64,000 nucleotides of DNA from assembly GCA_900112325.1 (NCBI GenBank), contig FOLJ01000004.1, forward strand, positions 124,001-188,000, in the 5' to 3' direction. This document shows, piece by piece, positions 52,166-60,605 of the stretch (position 1 is its first letter; every line of letters starts with the position of its first letter). This DNA comes from Micromonospora sediminimaris. GTDB taxonomy: Bacteria; Actinomycetota; Actinomycetes; Mycobacteriales; Micromonosporaceae. The notes below the pieces were generated by a model. The model saw nothing but the letters and a program-made list of their open reading frames with translations. It made no database searches and was not told the DNA's origin. A program made the position numbers and the translations under genes.

Positions 52166-52450
52166 TCAGGCGACCGCGAGGGTCGCGGCGGTGGGGGCTC
52201 TGGGCCGAGCTCGGCCGGCAGCGTCCGGATCGCGGTGGCGGGGTATCCCGGTACGGTCGGAGCGCTCCCGCAGCATCCGACGGGTGACCCGCAGGGCGGG
52301 ATCGGCCACCGCCCCGGTGAGCAGGACCCCGGCGGCGAGCACGGCGGCCAGCAGCACGCCGGTCACCGCCGCCGTGCCGGAGAGCATGCTGGTGGCACCG
52401 ACGTCGGCCAACACGCCGACGAGGTACCAGAGCAGGCCGAGCCCGATCAC
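52166..52450 (-). CDS. Small membrane protein beside yidC (DUF6412-like)
   Basis: 94 residues with a GTG start. Two hydrophobic segments (about residues 2-18 and 27-49) are followed by an Arg-rich cytosolic tail (RVTRRMLRERSDRTG). Its position just upstream of the yidC-like gene on the same strand suggests they are used together. It resembles small actinobacterial membrane proteins annotated as DUF6412 near yidC paralogues, but I am not certain of that family. Confidence 0.5.
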   Translation of the reverse strand: MIGLGLLWYLVGVLADVGATSMLSGTAAVTGVLLAAVLAAGVLLTGAVADPALRVTRRMLRERSDRTGIPRHRDPDAAGRARPRAPTAATLAVA

Positions 52451-52535
52451 GGGGCAACCATATCCGCCGTAAGCAAAAGGTGGGCGTCCAGGATCTCGAC
52501 CACCGCCCCCTGGACGCCGCCCCGCCGCCGACGCA

Positions 52536-52603
52536 GCAACATCAGGGTTGTTGCGGTGTCCAGCCTGCGGGAGGCGGCAACTACAGGGTTGTTGCCGCCT
52601 CCC
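52536..52603. terminator. Two tandem hairpins downstream of the aldo/keto reductase gene
   Basis: The gap 52451-52619 holds no gene. A 13-base inverted repeat (GGGAGGCGGCAAC, 52569-52581 with 52591-52603) follows the reductase stop by 16 bases and is probably its terminator. A smaller hairpin (GCAACA with TGTTGC, 52536-52554) lies next; both share CAGGGTTGTTGC in the loop/right arm. Confidence 0.6.
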
Positions 52604-52619
52604 TGGCTTGGGTCTGCGT

Positions 52620-53666
52620 TCAGGCTGTGGTCGCGACCGGCGAAGGGTTGAGCCTGGCGAAGGCTTCCTGTCGGTGATAAGGGAAGTACGGATAGGGTGC
52701 GGTGCGGCTGCTGGCAGTGTCGAGCCGGGCTGTCTGTTCCGGCGTGAGTGACCAACCGGCAGCGTCGATGGTCTGCCTCAGCTGTGCCTCGTTGCGGGCG
52801 CCGATGATGACGGTGGCTACCGTGGGCCGTTGCAGTAGCCAGTTGACGGCGATCTGCGGCACCGCTCGACCGGTCTCGCGGGACAGTTCGTCGAGGACGT
52901 CCATGACGCGGAACAGGTGCTCGTCCTCGACCGGTGGGCCGAAGGCGGCGGTCGCGTGGAGCCGGCTCGTGGCCGGTGGCGGTGTGCCGCGGCGGATCTT
53001 GCCGGTGAGTCGTCCCCAGCCGAGCGGGCTCCACACCACGGCTCCGACGCCTTGGTCGAGGCCCAGGGGCAGCAGCTCCCACTCGTAGTCCCGACCGACT
53101 AGCGAGTAGTAGACCTGGTGTGCCACGTAGCGGCGGCGATGCTCCCGGTCGGCTGCGGCGAGGGATTTCATGAGCTGCCAGCCGGCGAAGTTGGAGACGC
53201 CGAGATAACGGATCTTGCCGTCTCGCACCAGGTCGTCAAGGGTCGCGATGACCTCTTCGACGGGCGTCGCGGCGTCGAAGGCATGTAGCTGAAACAGGTC
53301 GATGTGATCGGTCCCGAGTCGGCGCAGCGCCACATCGACCGATCGGATGAGACGAGCCCGTGAGGTTCCCGCGTCGTTCGGCCCGTCACCGGTCGGCAGA
53401 CCGCTCTTGGTCGAGATCAGGACGGCGTCGCGTCGGCCCTTGATCGCCTGCCCCAGCACCTCCTCGGACGCGCCGTCGGAGTACACGTCCGCAGTGTCGA
53501 ACATCGTTATCCCGGCCTCGATGCAGATGTCCACGAGGCGTCTCGCCTCTCGGGCGTCCGTGTTGCCCCAGGCGCCGAAAAGCGGGCCGGACCCGCCGAA
53601 GGTGCCGGCGCCGAAGCTGAGGGCGGGCACGGTGAGGCCGGATGCCCCGAGTCGTCGGTACTCCAC
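52620..53666 (-). CDS. Aldo/keto reductase
   Basis: 348 residues. It is an NADPH-dependent (beta/alpha)8-barrel reductase of aldehydes or ketones. The tetrad is visible: Asp and Tyr in MFDTADVYSDG, Lys in VLISTKSGLP and His in DLFQLHAFD. Further family segments are YLGVSNFAGWQL, VWSPLGWGRLTGK and VIIGARNEAQLRQ. It resembles the general stress-type subfamily with a Trp/Gly-rich start (GTFGGSGPLFGAWG). It diverges from a TetR gene across a 90-base gap with repeats, so it is probably the main target of that regulator. Confidence 0.88.
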   Translation of the reverse strand: MEYRRLGASGLTVPALSFGAGTFGGSGPLFGAWGNTDAREARRLVDICIEAGITMFDTADVYSDGASEEVLGQAIKGRRDAVLISTKSGLPTGDGPNDAGTSRARLIRSVDVALRRLGTDHIDLFQLHAFDAATPVEEVIATLDDLVRDGKIRYLGVSNFAGWQLMKSLAAADREHRRRYVAHQVYYSLVGRDYEWELLPLGLDQGVGAVVWSPLGWGRLTGKIRRGTPPPATSRLHATAAFGPPVEDEHLFRVMDVLDELSRETGRAVPQIAVNWLLQRPTVATVIIGARNEAQLRQTIDAAGWSLTPEQTARLDTASSRTAPYPYFPYHRQEAFARLNPSPVATTA

Positions 53667-53681
53667 GATGAATCCTTCCGC

Positions 53682-53747
53682 TAAGGGAACTGGGGTTTCG
53701 TTAGCGCGTCGGCTACGCTAGCAGTCAATCGCAGTTAAGGGAACTGG
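53682..53747. promoter_or_regulatory. TetR-type operator repeats between the reductase and regulator genes
   Basis: TAAGGGAACTGG occurs twice as a direct repeat, 53682-53693 and 53736-53747. The second copy is part of a palindrome CAGTT-AAGGG-AACTG (53732-53746), which overlaps the GGAGA ribosome binding site of the TetR gene. The first lies just before the reductase start. One protein could therefore repress both genes. Confidence 0.55.
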
Positions 53748-53756
53748 AGACCCGTT

Positions 53757-54368
53757 ATGGCTGTCGGTGCGATCCGGCCCGGAGGACGGACCGCCCGGGT
53801 CCGCGCCGCCGTGCTGAAAGCTGCCGGTGACGCACTCGTCGAGCACGGCTTCGATCGTCTTGATCTCGCGGACGTGGCGCGCCGTGCCGAGGTGGGCAAG
53901 ACAACTGTCTACCGCCGCTGGGGTACGGCCGCCGGCCTGGTCACCGACCTGCTGGCAGACATGGCGGAGCAGTCGCTGCCGAGAGCCGACACCGGAAGCC
54001 TGATCGGAGACCTGCGTGCCAATGCCCGGCTCGTGCAGCGAACCCTGGTCGACTCGCGTCAGGGTGCCCTGTTCCGGGCGGTCATCGTCGCCGCGACCTG
54101 CGACCTACGCGCCGCCGATGCTCTGCATCGCTTCTACGCCGTCCGGATCGCCGAGTGGGCCCCCTGCGTGGAACAGGCCGTGCGGCGCGGGGAGTTGCCC
54201 CCGGACACGGACGCAGCCGAGGTCATCCGTGCCGTCTCGGCACCGCTCTACTACCGCCTGCTCGTCAGCGGAGACCCCATCGACGAGGCCATGGCGGACC
54301 GGGCCGCCGAAGCGGCAGCGGCAGCCGCCCACGCCGGCGTTTTCACGCAGACCAGCGGTCCCGACTGA
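53757..54368 (+). CDS. TetR-family transcriptional regulator
   Basis: 203 residues. The N-terminal helix-turn-helix spans about residues 12-60: RAAVLKAAGDALVEHGFDRLDLADVARRAEVGKTTVYRRWG. The C-terminal ligand domain is helical and has the DAAEVIRAVSAPLYYRLLVSG pattern of a common actinobacterial TetR C-terminal family. It diverges from the aldo/keto reductase gene, which together with the operator-like repeats suggests local repression relieved by a small molecule. The inducer cannot be guessed from sequence. Confidence 0.88.
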   Translation: MAVGAIRPGGRTARVRAAVLKAAGDALVEHGFDRLDLADVARRAEVGKTTVYRRWGTAAGLVTDLLADMAEQSLPRADTGSLIGDLRANARLVQRTLVDSRQGALFRAVIVAATCDLRAADALHRFYAVRIAEWAPCVEQAVRRGELPPDTDAAEVIRAVSAPLYYRLLVSGDPIDEAMADRAAEAAAAAAHAGVFTQTSGPD

Positions 54369-54401
54369 CGGCACAGCTCATTCCTTCAGGCCGGCCGTCA
54401 G
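54365..54401. terminator. Weak hairpin between convergent TetR and membrane protein genes
   Basis: An 8-base inverted repeat (CTGACGGC with GCCGTCAG) covers the TetR stop and the 3' end of the membrane protein gene. It could serve both directions in a 29-base gap. Confidence 0.35.
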
Positions 54402-55168
54402 CCGTGCGGGTCCGGCTCGGCGCGCAGGGCGGCCGTGGCCCGCACCGCCTTGACGATCGCCGGGATCGCTCCGATCAGCAGCACCAGCGCCCAGACGATC
54501 GCGATGATCGCGAAGACGACGGCGCCCACGGAGTCGACGATGCTCACCAGGATCACCGGCACCAGGTGGTGCAGGAACTCCAGCAGCACCGTGCAGAGCA
54601 GGCTGGTCAGGATCAGCAGAACCAGCCCCTTGTTCTGCAGGAACTTCGGTTGAGCCAGGATCAGCAACCCGGCCCAGGCGAGTTTGAGCAGCAGCACCAG
54701 CGCGAGTAGCACCGCGGCGTCACCGACCGGGAAGAAGCCCCACAGCGCCAGGTACGCCAGCGTGCCGAACGGCGGCGCCAGGAACAACGACACCATGATC
54801 ATGAGTTCGATGAACGCGAGCACCAGCGCCAGCAGGGCCACGAGGATCAGAACGATGGAGAAGATCAGGGTGGCGACGCCCTGGATCCGGCCGTGCAGCC
54901 GGTCCGGCAGCACCAGACCCAGACAGAACAGCCCGGTAGTCCAGAGCGCCGCCGTGTCGACAAGCGCCAGGTAACCCGTACCACGGCCGGACGGTTCGCT
55001 GACCTCTCGTACGTCGCCGACCTCCACCCCGAGGTCGGCGGCGCTGCCGGCCAACTCCGCACCGGCGTCACCGCCGCCCAGCAACAGCCCGGCACCCACC
55101 TCCAGGCCGACCGCCAGCACCAGCGCCAGCATCGCCAGCAGCAGGAACGGCTTGCGCAGCGCACCCAT
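54398..55168 (-). CDS. Multi-spanning membrane protein at the end of the contractile injection cluster
   Basis: 256 residues from the ATG at 55168, five bases after AGGAGG; a longer frame to 55222 is less likely. About six hydrophobic segments are visible, the first (PFLLLAMLALVLAVGLEVGA) followed by a roughly 55-residue loop with many acidic residues. Further segments include LIFSIVLILVALLALVLAFI and LVLLILTSLLCTVLLEFL. I recognise no family. It is the last gene of the operon-like row of injection-system genes, so it could be a membrane anchor for the particle, but this is positional inference. Confidence 0.55.
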   Translation of the reverse strand: MGALRKPFLLLAMLALVLAVGLEVGAGLLLGGGDAGAELAGSAADLGVEVGDVREVSEPSGRGTGYLALVDTAALWTTGLFCLGLVLPDRLHGRIQGVATLIFSIVLILVALLALVLAFIELMIMVSLFLAPPFGTLAYLALWGFFPVGDAAVLLALVLLLKLAWAGLLILAQPKFLQNKGLVLLILTSLLCTVLLEFLHHLVPVILVSIVDSVGAVVFAIIAIVWALVLLIGAIPAIVKAVRATAALRAEPDPHG

Positions 55169-55182
55169 GCCGACCTCCTGCC

Positions 55183-55638
55183 TCAGTCCTGCGCGATGGT
55201 GACGAGGCACCCGGGCGGGCAACTCACAAGCACCGTGGTGGCTCGGTCGACGGCGACGCGGGCCACGGCGCCGCTGCCGTCGTCGGCGGGATCCACCTCG
55301 TCGGTGACGGTGAAGTCGGCGTCGCCCGGGGCGGTGGCCCTTACGCTGAATGCCTGCGGACCGCGCAGGATCAGGGTGCGCAGCCCGCCCGGGTCGGCGA
55401 TGCGCAACTCGCAGCGGCCGTTGACCACCAACTGCCCGGTGGCGTCGGCGCAGTCCGCGTCCACCCCGGCCGGATCGACGGCGCTCCGCCCACCTCCGGC
55501 TCGCCCCAGCAGGTCGACAAGTGGATGCCGGGCCGCCGGGTCGCCCCGGTCGTCGCTACCCGCGCCCACCGCCACCGCGAACAGCACCACCAGCAGTACG
55601 CCCAGCGCCGCCAGCAGCGCCTTCTGCTGCCCGCTCAT
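55183..55638 (-). CDS. Single-pass membrane protein in the injection cluster, unknown
   Basis: 151 residues. An N-terminal membrane segment (ALLAALGVLLVVLFAVAVGAG, residues 7-27) precedes a soluble domain with four Cys (DADCADATGQLVV, NGRCELRI, VSCPPGCLVT). The latter part is beta-rich. Translocation of the domain to the outside is likely. It lies 14 bases before the multi-spanning membrane gene and probably functions with it. I know no family for it. Confidence 0.5.
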   Translation of the reverse strand: MSGQQKALLAALGVLLVVLFAVAVGAGSDDRGDPAARHPLVDLLGRAGGGRSAVDPAGVDADCADATGQLVVNGRCELRIADPGGLRTLILRGPQAFSVRATAPGDADFTVTDEVDPADDGSGAVARVAVDRATTVLVSCPPGCLVTIAQD

Positions 55639-55714
55639 GTCGGCACTTCGCTTCGCTGCGTGCCGTCATGAGGCATCGCCGCGCTGAGTTGATGATTCGC
55701 TCGCTGCCGCTCGC
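55639..55714. other. Intergenic spacer in the injection cluster
   Basis: 76 bases rich in repeated GCTTCGCTGC/GCTCGCTGCC-type runs. No promoter or hairpin is convincing. Confidence 0.3.
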
Positions 55715-56638
55715 TCATCGCTGGTCCTCCGGTGCGACTTCGGTGAACCGGAGCAGATCGATACCGGCGAAGTAGCGGTTCGTGCTCTGCGTCTTGCCGA
55801 TCACGACCAGGGTGATCTCGTGCGTTCCGGGGCCGAGCCGCACCCGACCCACCTCGACCCAGTCGGTCACCTGCACCTTCGGCGTGAACCCGAGGAACGG
55901 GGCGCCGACCTGCCGGCCATCGATCAAAAAGACCGTGTTGGCGTAGTCGGACGCGGTGGTCAGCACGGCCGAGAACTGCCAGGTCGCCTCGGCGGGCAGC
56001 GCCACCGTCACGGTCACCCGGTCGTTGACCGCACGGCCGAGGAAGAACAGCTGAGCATCCTGCGACCAGGTCACCTCGCAGCAGTTCTGCTGCACCTGAA
56101 CGGTGGCACCGGAACCCGAGGGCGACTCGACCCGAGCCCCGGTCACCAGGGTCTCCGCCTCGACGGTCACCACCTGCGCCTGCGGTGGCGGCTCATCGTC
56201 GCGGGCCACCAGGAAGACCACCACCGCCGAGACCACCAGCACCAACGCCGCCGCCGCGGCGATCCAGGGCCAGGGCGTACGCTTCGGCGGCGCGACCGCG
56301 CGCACCTCGTAGGTGACCCGGCCGCTGGAGCGGGAACTCTCCTCCGGCGCCGTGTTCGCCGAGTACGCGAACCCGGTCATGTCGTAGCGCCGGGGCGGCG
56401 TGCCCGCCGGCACGGACAGTCGGACCAGGAACGACACCGAACCCTGGCCCGGTACCACCCGCTGGGGCTCGGTGACGGTGAACCACGACCGTTGGGTGCC
56501 CTCGCCGGGTGCCACGTCGAACACCACGGTGTCCGGTGCGACGCCCGGGTTGGAGACGGTGAAGGTGAGCTCACCGGCGTTGCGGGCGTCCAGGGTGAAC
56601 TGCTCGGCGGCGGCGGCGACGGTCCATTCGGTGGTCAT
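55715..56638 (-). CDS. Membrane protein with Ig-like N-terminus and CBM35/CBM6-like C-terminus
   Basis: 307 residues from the ATG at 56638 that overlaps the stop of the tail protein gene (ATGA). The first 120 residues are beta-rich with a NEW-type start ([17 protein letters not shown]), like Ig-fold accessory domains. A membrane segment ([20 protein letters not shown], about 134-153) follows. The last 140 residues resemble a CBM35/CBM6-type carbohydrate-binding domain ([51 protein letters not shown]). Its coupling to tail protein genes suggests it connects the injection particle to the membrane or wall. Confidence 0.65.
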   Translation of the reverse strand: MTTEWTVAAAAEQFTLDARNAGELTFTVSNPGVAPDTVVFDVAPGEGTQRSWFTVTEPQRVVPGQGSVSFLVRLSVPAGTPPRRYDMTGFAYSANTAPEESSRSSGRVTYEVRAVAPPKRTPWPWIAAAAALVLVVSAVVVFLVARDDEPPPQAQVVTVEAETLVTGARVESPSGSGATVQVQQNCCEVTWSQDAQLFFLGRAVNDRVTVTVALPAEATWQFSAVLTTASDYANTVFLIDGRQVGAPFLGFTPKVQVTDWVEVGRVRLGPGTHEITLVVIGKTQSTNRYFAGIDLLRFTEVAPEDQR

Positions 56639-57240
56639 GACGGCTCCTCGGCGGCGGAAACGGGGGAGACGGGAGCTGACGGGTCGACGGCCGGCGACGG
56701 CACGCTGGCCCGGCCGACCGCCCGCTCGGACGGGGTGTCGCCGACCGTGATCTCGGCGGTGACCGCGGCCGGCTTCTCCGCGGCCACGATCCGGTCGACC
56801 AGCGCCAACTGATCGACGGCGTCGGCGGGCACCCGGACGACCAGGTGAAACGGCCGTTCGGTCGGCTCGTCGAGGACGAACCCGGTGACCCCGGTGGCCA
56901 GCTCCAGAGCGACCCGCAGACCGTCCGGGGTGCCCCGCCAGGCGGCCAGCGCCGCGCCGTGCGCCACCACGTCGCGCAGCCGATTCAGGGGCAACGGCAG
57001 GGGGACGTCCCGCCGGGGCGCGCTGACCAGGTGGTCCATCGCCACCCACCGGGCCAGGTACGCCACCATCGGCGCCGGTGCCCGGTACGGCGCGAAAAGC
57101 GCGTCCACCTCGGACAGCACCGCCTCGTCTGGGGCGTGCAACGCCTCCATCACGTCCAGCAACGCCCACAGCACGCTGCCCGGCCCGGCCGCCCGCTGGT
57201 AGGCCGCGGGCAGCAGCCGCTCAATGGCCGCTCGTCGCAT
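56635..57240 (-). CDS. Contractile injection tail protein I-like
   Basis: 201 residues. It starts inside the end of the baseplate J gene (20-base overlap). It has the helical start typical of P2 gpI-type baseplate wedge proteins ([45 protein letters not shown]) and [20 protein letters not shown] near the middle. The C-terminal tail is Pro/Ser-rich. Its partners are the baseplate genes upstream, so it probably belongs to the baseplate of an eCIS particle (Afp12-like position). Confidence 0.78.
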   Translation of the reverse strand: MRRAAIERLLPAAYQRAAGPGSVLWALLDVMEALHAPDEAVLSEVDALFAPYRAPAPMVAYLARWVAMDHLVSAPRRDVPLPLPLNRLRDVVAHGAALAAWRGTPDGLRVALELATGVTGFVLDEPTERPFHLVVRVPADAVDQLALVDRIVAAEKPAAVTAEITVGDTPSERAVGRASVPSPAVDPSAPVSPVSAAEEPS

Positions 57241-59818
57241 CCTGCCGCACCACCTCGATGTCGTGCTCGCCGGAGCAGAGCAGCCAGGTGTCCGGGACGG
57301 TCACCACGTCGGCGGTCGACTGGTTGGCGCTGGCCGACCACTCCACCGCGTCCTCGCTGCGGTGCACGCCGCGTTCCCCGCCGGCCAGCACCAGGCGTTC
57401 CGCCGCGCCGGTGGCGGCGACCGCGTCCACCGGCATGAACCGGGTCCGGTCACGCAGCGGCAACCCGCAGTTGACCGACACCGACGTCCACTGCGGCTGC
57501 GCGGCGAGCGTGTCCAGCCGGAGCACCCCGCCGCTCTGCGTCGCGGCCAGCGCGAGCGAACCGCTGAAGGCGAGGTCCCGGCAGGTGCCGCCGAGCCAGC
57601 CCGCCGACAGCGCCTGCCACTTCACGTCGGACTCGAACAGCCGGGTGCGGAAGCACCCCTGGCCGGGCCTTTTCGGATCGGGCTCGCCGGCCCCACTCCA
57701 CAGCAGGGTGGCCGGTCCGTCGTACTGCACGGCGAGAACCCGGTTGTCCACGTTGGCCAGGCCCACGTGGCTGAAGCTGCCGGGGCGTCCGGCGTTGTGG
57801 GACAGGTACACCCCGAAACCGGCCTGGGCGGCGACCGCCACCCCGGCCGCGCCGCGCTCGGAGACGAACGACCGCACCGCGTAGAAACCCCGATCGGCGT
57901 CGGCCGGATCGACCAGGATCTGCAACGGCACCGCGTCCGGCAGCAGGGACACCTCGTACAGGCCGGTGTCGGTGGCGACCAGCAGCGCTCCGGCGCCGTC
58001 CCGGTCGATCCAGGCCAGGTCGCCGACCCGCGAGTCCAGGTCGGCCAGCAGCGACCAGGTCTCACCCAGGTCGGTGCTCAGGTGCACCCGGGACCCGCCG
58101 CCAGCGCGTACCGTCGCCACCGCGACCGAACCGGCCCGGGGCACGATGCCGGGTCGCACCGGCGCGGGGGCCGGCACCACCCGCTGCACGGTCTCCCCGT
58201 CGAAGCGTCCCGCCGGCTCCCAACCGGCGCCCGCGTTTGTGGAGCGGAACAGCACCGCCCCGCTGCCGGCGTACCAGGTGCGGGGCTGGTACTGGTCGGC
58301 CGCCAGGGTACGCACCTGGTTGTCCGGCGCCTCGTCGACCTCGAACCGCACCGACTCGACGTAGCGCACGCCCGGCTCGGCGTGCTCCAGCAGGCGATAC
58401 ACGTTTGACGCCCGCAGCGGCTCGCCGAACGCCCAACCGGTCGGGTTGAGTGTGGTCGGCAGCGGAGTCAACGTCTGGTGCAGGCGGTCGTGGATGCGTC
58501 GGCGTACCGCGTCGACGTCCTCCTCCCGACGAACCACCACCCGGGCCCGGATCGACACCGCCTTGTACCGCGCCCAGGAGGCCCGGCAGGTGGTCCCCAG
58601 CGAACGGCGGCGCTCCAGGTCCGCCTCGACCCGCAACCGGACCTCCTCCACCTCGTGATCGCGCAGCACCGCCACCGGCAGTTGGCCACCGGGCCGCGCC
58701 CCGTCCGGCACGTACGGCACCAGCACCACCTCCACCTCACCGGGGCGGGCGAAGCTGTAGACGGCGGCCCGGGTGAAGGCACGGGCGCGGCTCACCCCGC
58801 CGGCGGCGGTGGCCAGCACCTCGAAGTCCCGGGCGGTCACCGCGCGCTGCTGGGCGAAGAAGGCGTACGGCCCGCGCAGCAGCACGGACTCCATGGCCTC
58901 CAGCTCCCGCCCACCGGCCGCCGGCAGCGGGTTGACCACCTTCACTCCGGGCAGCGGGTCACGCAGGCTGGTCAGGGTGCCGGCGGCCACGTTGCCGGCC
59001 GGTCCACCGCCCGCGCGGTACCACAGCCGGACCTGCCGCCCGGCCGGTGGCACCGCCGCGACCGCGCCGTCGCCGAAGGTCAGCGTCCCGCCGTCGGCGG
59101 CCCGCAGGTCCAGCGCCGGGGCGAAGGTCACGGTGCCGGAGCACCGGTCCACCAGGTACGCCTTGTCCTGCGGGCTGAGCCCGGCGAAGCTGTCCACCGC
59201 CCGCCAGATCTCGAAGGTGCGCCCGTCGTGTTCCCGCGCGGCGGCGCCCAGTTCCACCGACCCGGTCGGAACCTCGACACCGAGCAGCAGGTCCAGCGGT
59301 TCGGCGGTACGGGCCAGCGGGGCGCGCCCGGCGCGCAGCACCTGCCCCGGTTGCCCGGTGCCGACACCGAGCAACTCCGCCTCCACCGGCTCGCAGTGGT
59401 GCATCCGGACGGTCACCTCACGCTGCCCGGCGGCGAGCAGCGCCGGCTCGCAGGTGACGAAGACCACCGGGCGTGGGTCGGCTCCGCGGGCGGCGGCCAC
59501 CCGGGTACCGGCGGGGATCCGCAGCGGGGCATCGTCCGGGCCGGTGCGGGTGAACCGGACGTCCGCCCAGGCCGCCGCCGGTGGGTGCCGGGTCACCCCG
59601 AGCAGGTTGAGGAAGGAGACGTACGCCTTCTCCGGCAGCTGGTTCAGCCGGTAGATCATCACCTCGGTGAGATGCGCGAACGCCTCCAGCAGCGCGACGC
59701 CGGGGTCGTGCGCGGACAGGTCGGTCCATCCTGGACAGGACTGCCGGATCCGCTCCCGGGCCTCGGTGACCAGGTCGAGGAAGGTCCGATCGTCCAGGTG
59801 CGGCACGGGCAGCGTCAT
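57221..59818 (-). CDS. Baseplate J-like protein fused to BNR/Asp-box propeller-like region
   Basis: 865 residues from the ATG at 59818, which overlaps the gp25 stop (ATGA). Residues 1-500 are a gp47/baseplate J-type protein: HDPGVALLEAFAHLTEVMIYRLNQ, AAWADVRFTRTGP and TARDFEVLATAAGGVSRARAF. From about residue 520 on there are repeated Asp-box-like turns: STNAGAGW, STDLGETW, SHNAGRPGSF and SEDAVEW. Each is followed by a strand such as GALLVATDTGLYEV or LAATQSGGVLRL. This predicts a BNR/sialidase-type beta-propeller joined to the baseplate protein. Such a tail is not part of the ordinary gpJ family and could bind a surface glycan or the cell wall. Confidence 0.8.
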   Translation of the reverse strand: MTLPVPHLDDRTFLDLVTEARERIRQSCPGWTDLSAHDPGVALLEAFAHLTEVMIYRLNQLPEKAYVSFLNLLGVTRHPPAAAWADVRFTRTGPDDAPLRIPAGTRVAAARGADPRPVVFVTCEPALLAAGQREVTVRMHHCEPVEAELLGVGTGQPGQVLRAGRAPLARTAEPLDLLLGVEVPTGSVELGAAAREHDGRTFEIWRAVDSFAGLSPQDKAYLVDRCSGTVTFAPALDLRAADGGTLTFGDGAVAAVPPAGRQVRLWYRAGGGPAGNVAAGTLTSLRDPLPGVKVVNPLPAAGGRELEAMESVLLRGPYAFFAQQRAVTARDFEVLATAAGGVSRARAFTRAAVYSFARPGEVEVVLVPYVPDGARPGGQLPVAVLRDHEVEEVRLRVEADLERRRSLGTTCRASWARYKAVSIRARVVVRREEDVDAVRRRIHDRLHQTLTPLPTTLNPTGWAFGEPLRASNVYRLLEHAEPGVRYVESVRFEVDEAPDNQVRTLAADQYQPRTWYAGSGAVLFRSTNAGAGWEPAGRFDGETVQRVVPAPAPVRPGIVPRAGSVAVATVRAGGGSRVHLSTDLGETWSLLADLDSRVGDLAWIDRDGAGALLVATDTGLYEVSLLPDAVPLQILVDPADADRGFYAVRSFVSERGAAGVAVAAQAGFGVYLSHNAGRPGSFSHVGLANVDNRVLAVQYDGPATLLWSGAGEPDPKRPGQGCFRTRLFESDVKWQALSAGWLGGTCRDLAFSGSLALAATQSGGVLRLDTLAAQPQWTSVSVNCGLPLRDRTRFMPVDAVAATGAAERLVLAGGERGVHRSEDAVEWSASANQSTADVVTVPDTWLLCSGEHDIEVVRQDATSGH

Positions 59819-60270
59819 CGTGCCTCCTCGATGTCGGCGGCGGAACCGGTGATCGGGTCGTCGTCGGCGGGCAGCAGGTCGACCGAGAAGACCAGTTGGC
59901 CGGGGGTGAGGCTGGCCCGGATCCGGTAGTCCAGCCGGATCACCAGCCGCCACGGGTCGTCGGGATCCGGTCCGGCGTCGACGTCGAGCACGTCGATCCG
60001 GTGTTCCCAGCGTGCGATGGCCGCGCGGACGTAGTGGATGGCCAACCCGGCGGTGGTGTCGTCGTTCGGCGCGAAGACCAGCCGGTGCAGGCGGGAGCCG
60101 TACCCCGGTCGCATCAGCCGCTCGCCCGGCGTGGTGGACAGCAGCAGGAACAGCGCTTGGCGTACGGTCTCGTCACCGTCGGTCATCGCCAGGCCGCCGG
60201 CTGCCGTCAACCCGAGCCCGCCGCCCTGACCGGGGTCGAAGCCGGCGCCGACGAACCGGATCGCCCTCAC
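59815..60270 (-). CDS. gp25/gpW-family baseplate wedge protein
   Basis: 151 residues, GTG start overlapping the PAAR-like stop (GTGA). The core is a gp25-like lysozyme-fold domain without lysozyme activity: TVRQALFLLLSTTPGERLMRPGYGSRLHRLVFAPND, then WEHRIDVLDVDAGPDP. The GERLMRPGYGS motif is characteristic. It forms the inner part of contractile baseplates (Afp9-like). The N-terminal 25 residues are Gly-rich. Confidence 0.85.
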   Translation of the reverse strand: MRAIRFVGAGFDPGQGGGLGLTAAGGLAMTDGDETVRQALFLLLSTTPGERLMRPGYGSRLHRLVFAPNDDTTAGLAIHYVRAAIARWEHRIDVLDVDAGPDPDDPWRLVIRLDYRIRASLTPGQLVFSVDLLPADDDPITGSAADIEEAR

Positions 60271-60605
60271 CGGTCGGCCCCCACGAAACGCTGCCGGGGA
60301 TCGCGTACCCGGTAGGTGAACTGGCCGGGTGGACTGCCGTTGGTGAACCCGGACAGGTGCGACAGCACGATCCGCCGGCCGTCCACGCGCACCCAGTCGC
60401 TGTAGCCGGCCCGGACCGCCTCGGTGCCGGTGCACGGCTTGACCGTGGCGCCGTAGTTCGGGCACGCGACGATCTCCCGGCCCTTCGGGTCGTCGGCCAC
60501 CAGCACGGGTACGCCGGCCACCGTGACCCATCCCTGGGACGCCTGGTTGCGGACCCGGCCGTCGTGGCTGCACCTGATCACCGAGTCGCGGTGGATCCAG
60601 CGCAT
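60267..60605 (-). CDS. PAAR-like spike tip protein
   Basis: 112 residues from the ATG at 60605, which overlaps the stop of the VgrG-like gene (ATGA). The Cys/His pattern (IRCSHDG, IVACPNYG, VKPCTGTEA) and the repeats VTVAGVPVL and VRVDGRRIVLSHLSGFTNGS fit the conical PAAR-like spike tips that sharpen VgrG spikes in contractile injection systems. It follows the VgrG-like gene directly, as expected for its structural partner. Confidence 0.78.
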   Translation of the reverse strand: MRWIHRDSVIRCSHDGRVRNQASQGWVTVAGVPVLVADDPKGREIVACPNYGATVKPCTGTEAVRAGYSDWVRVDGRRIVLSHLSGFTNGSPPGQFTYRVRDPRQRFVGADR

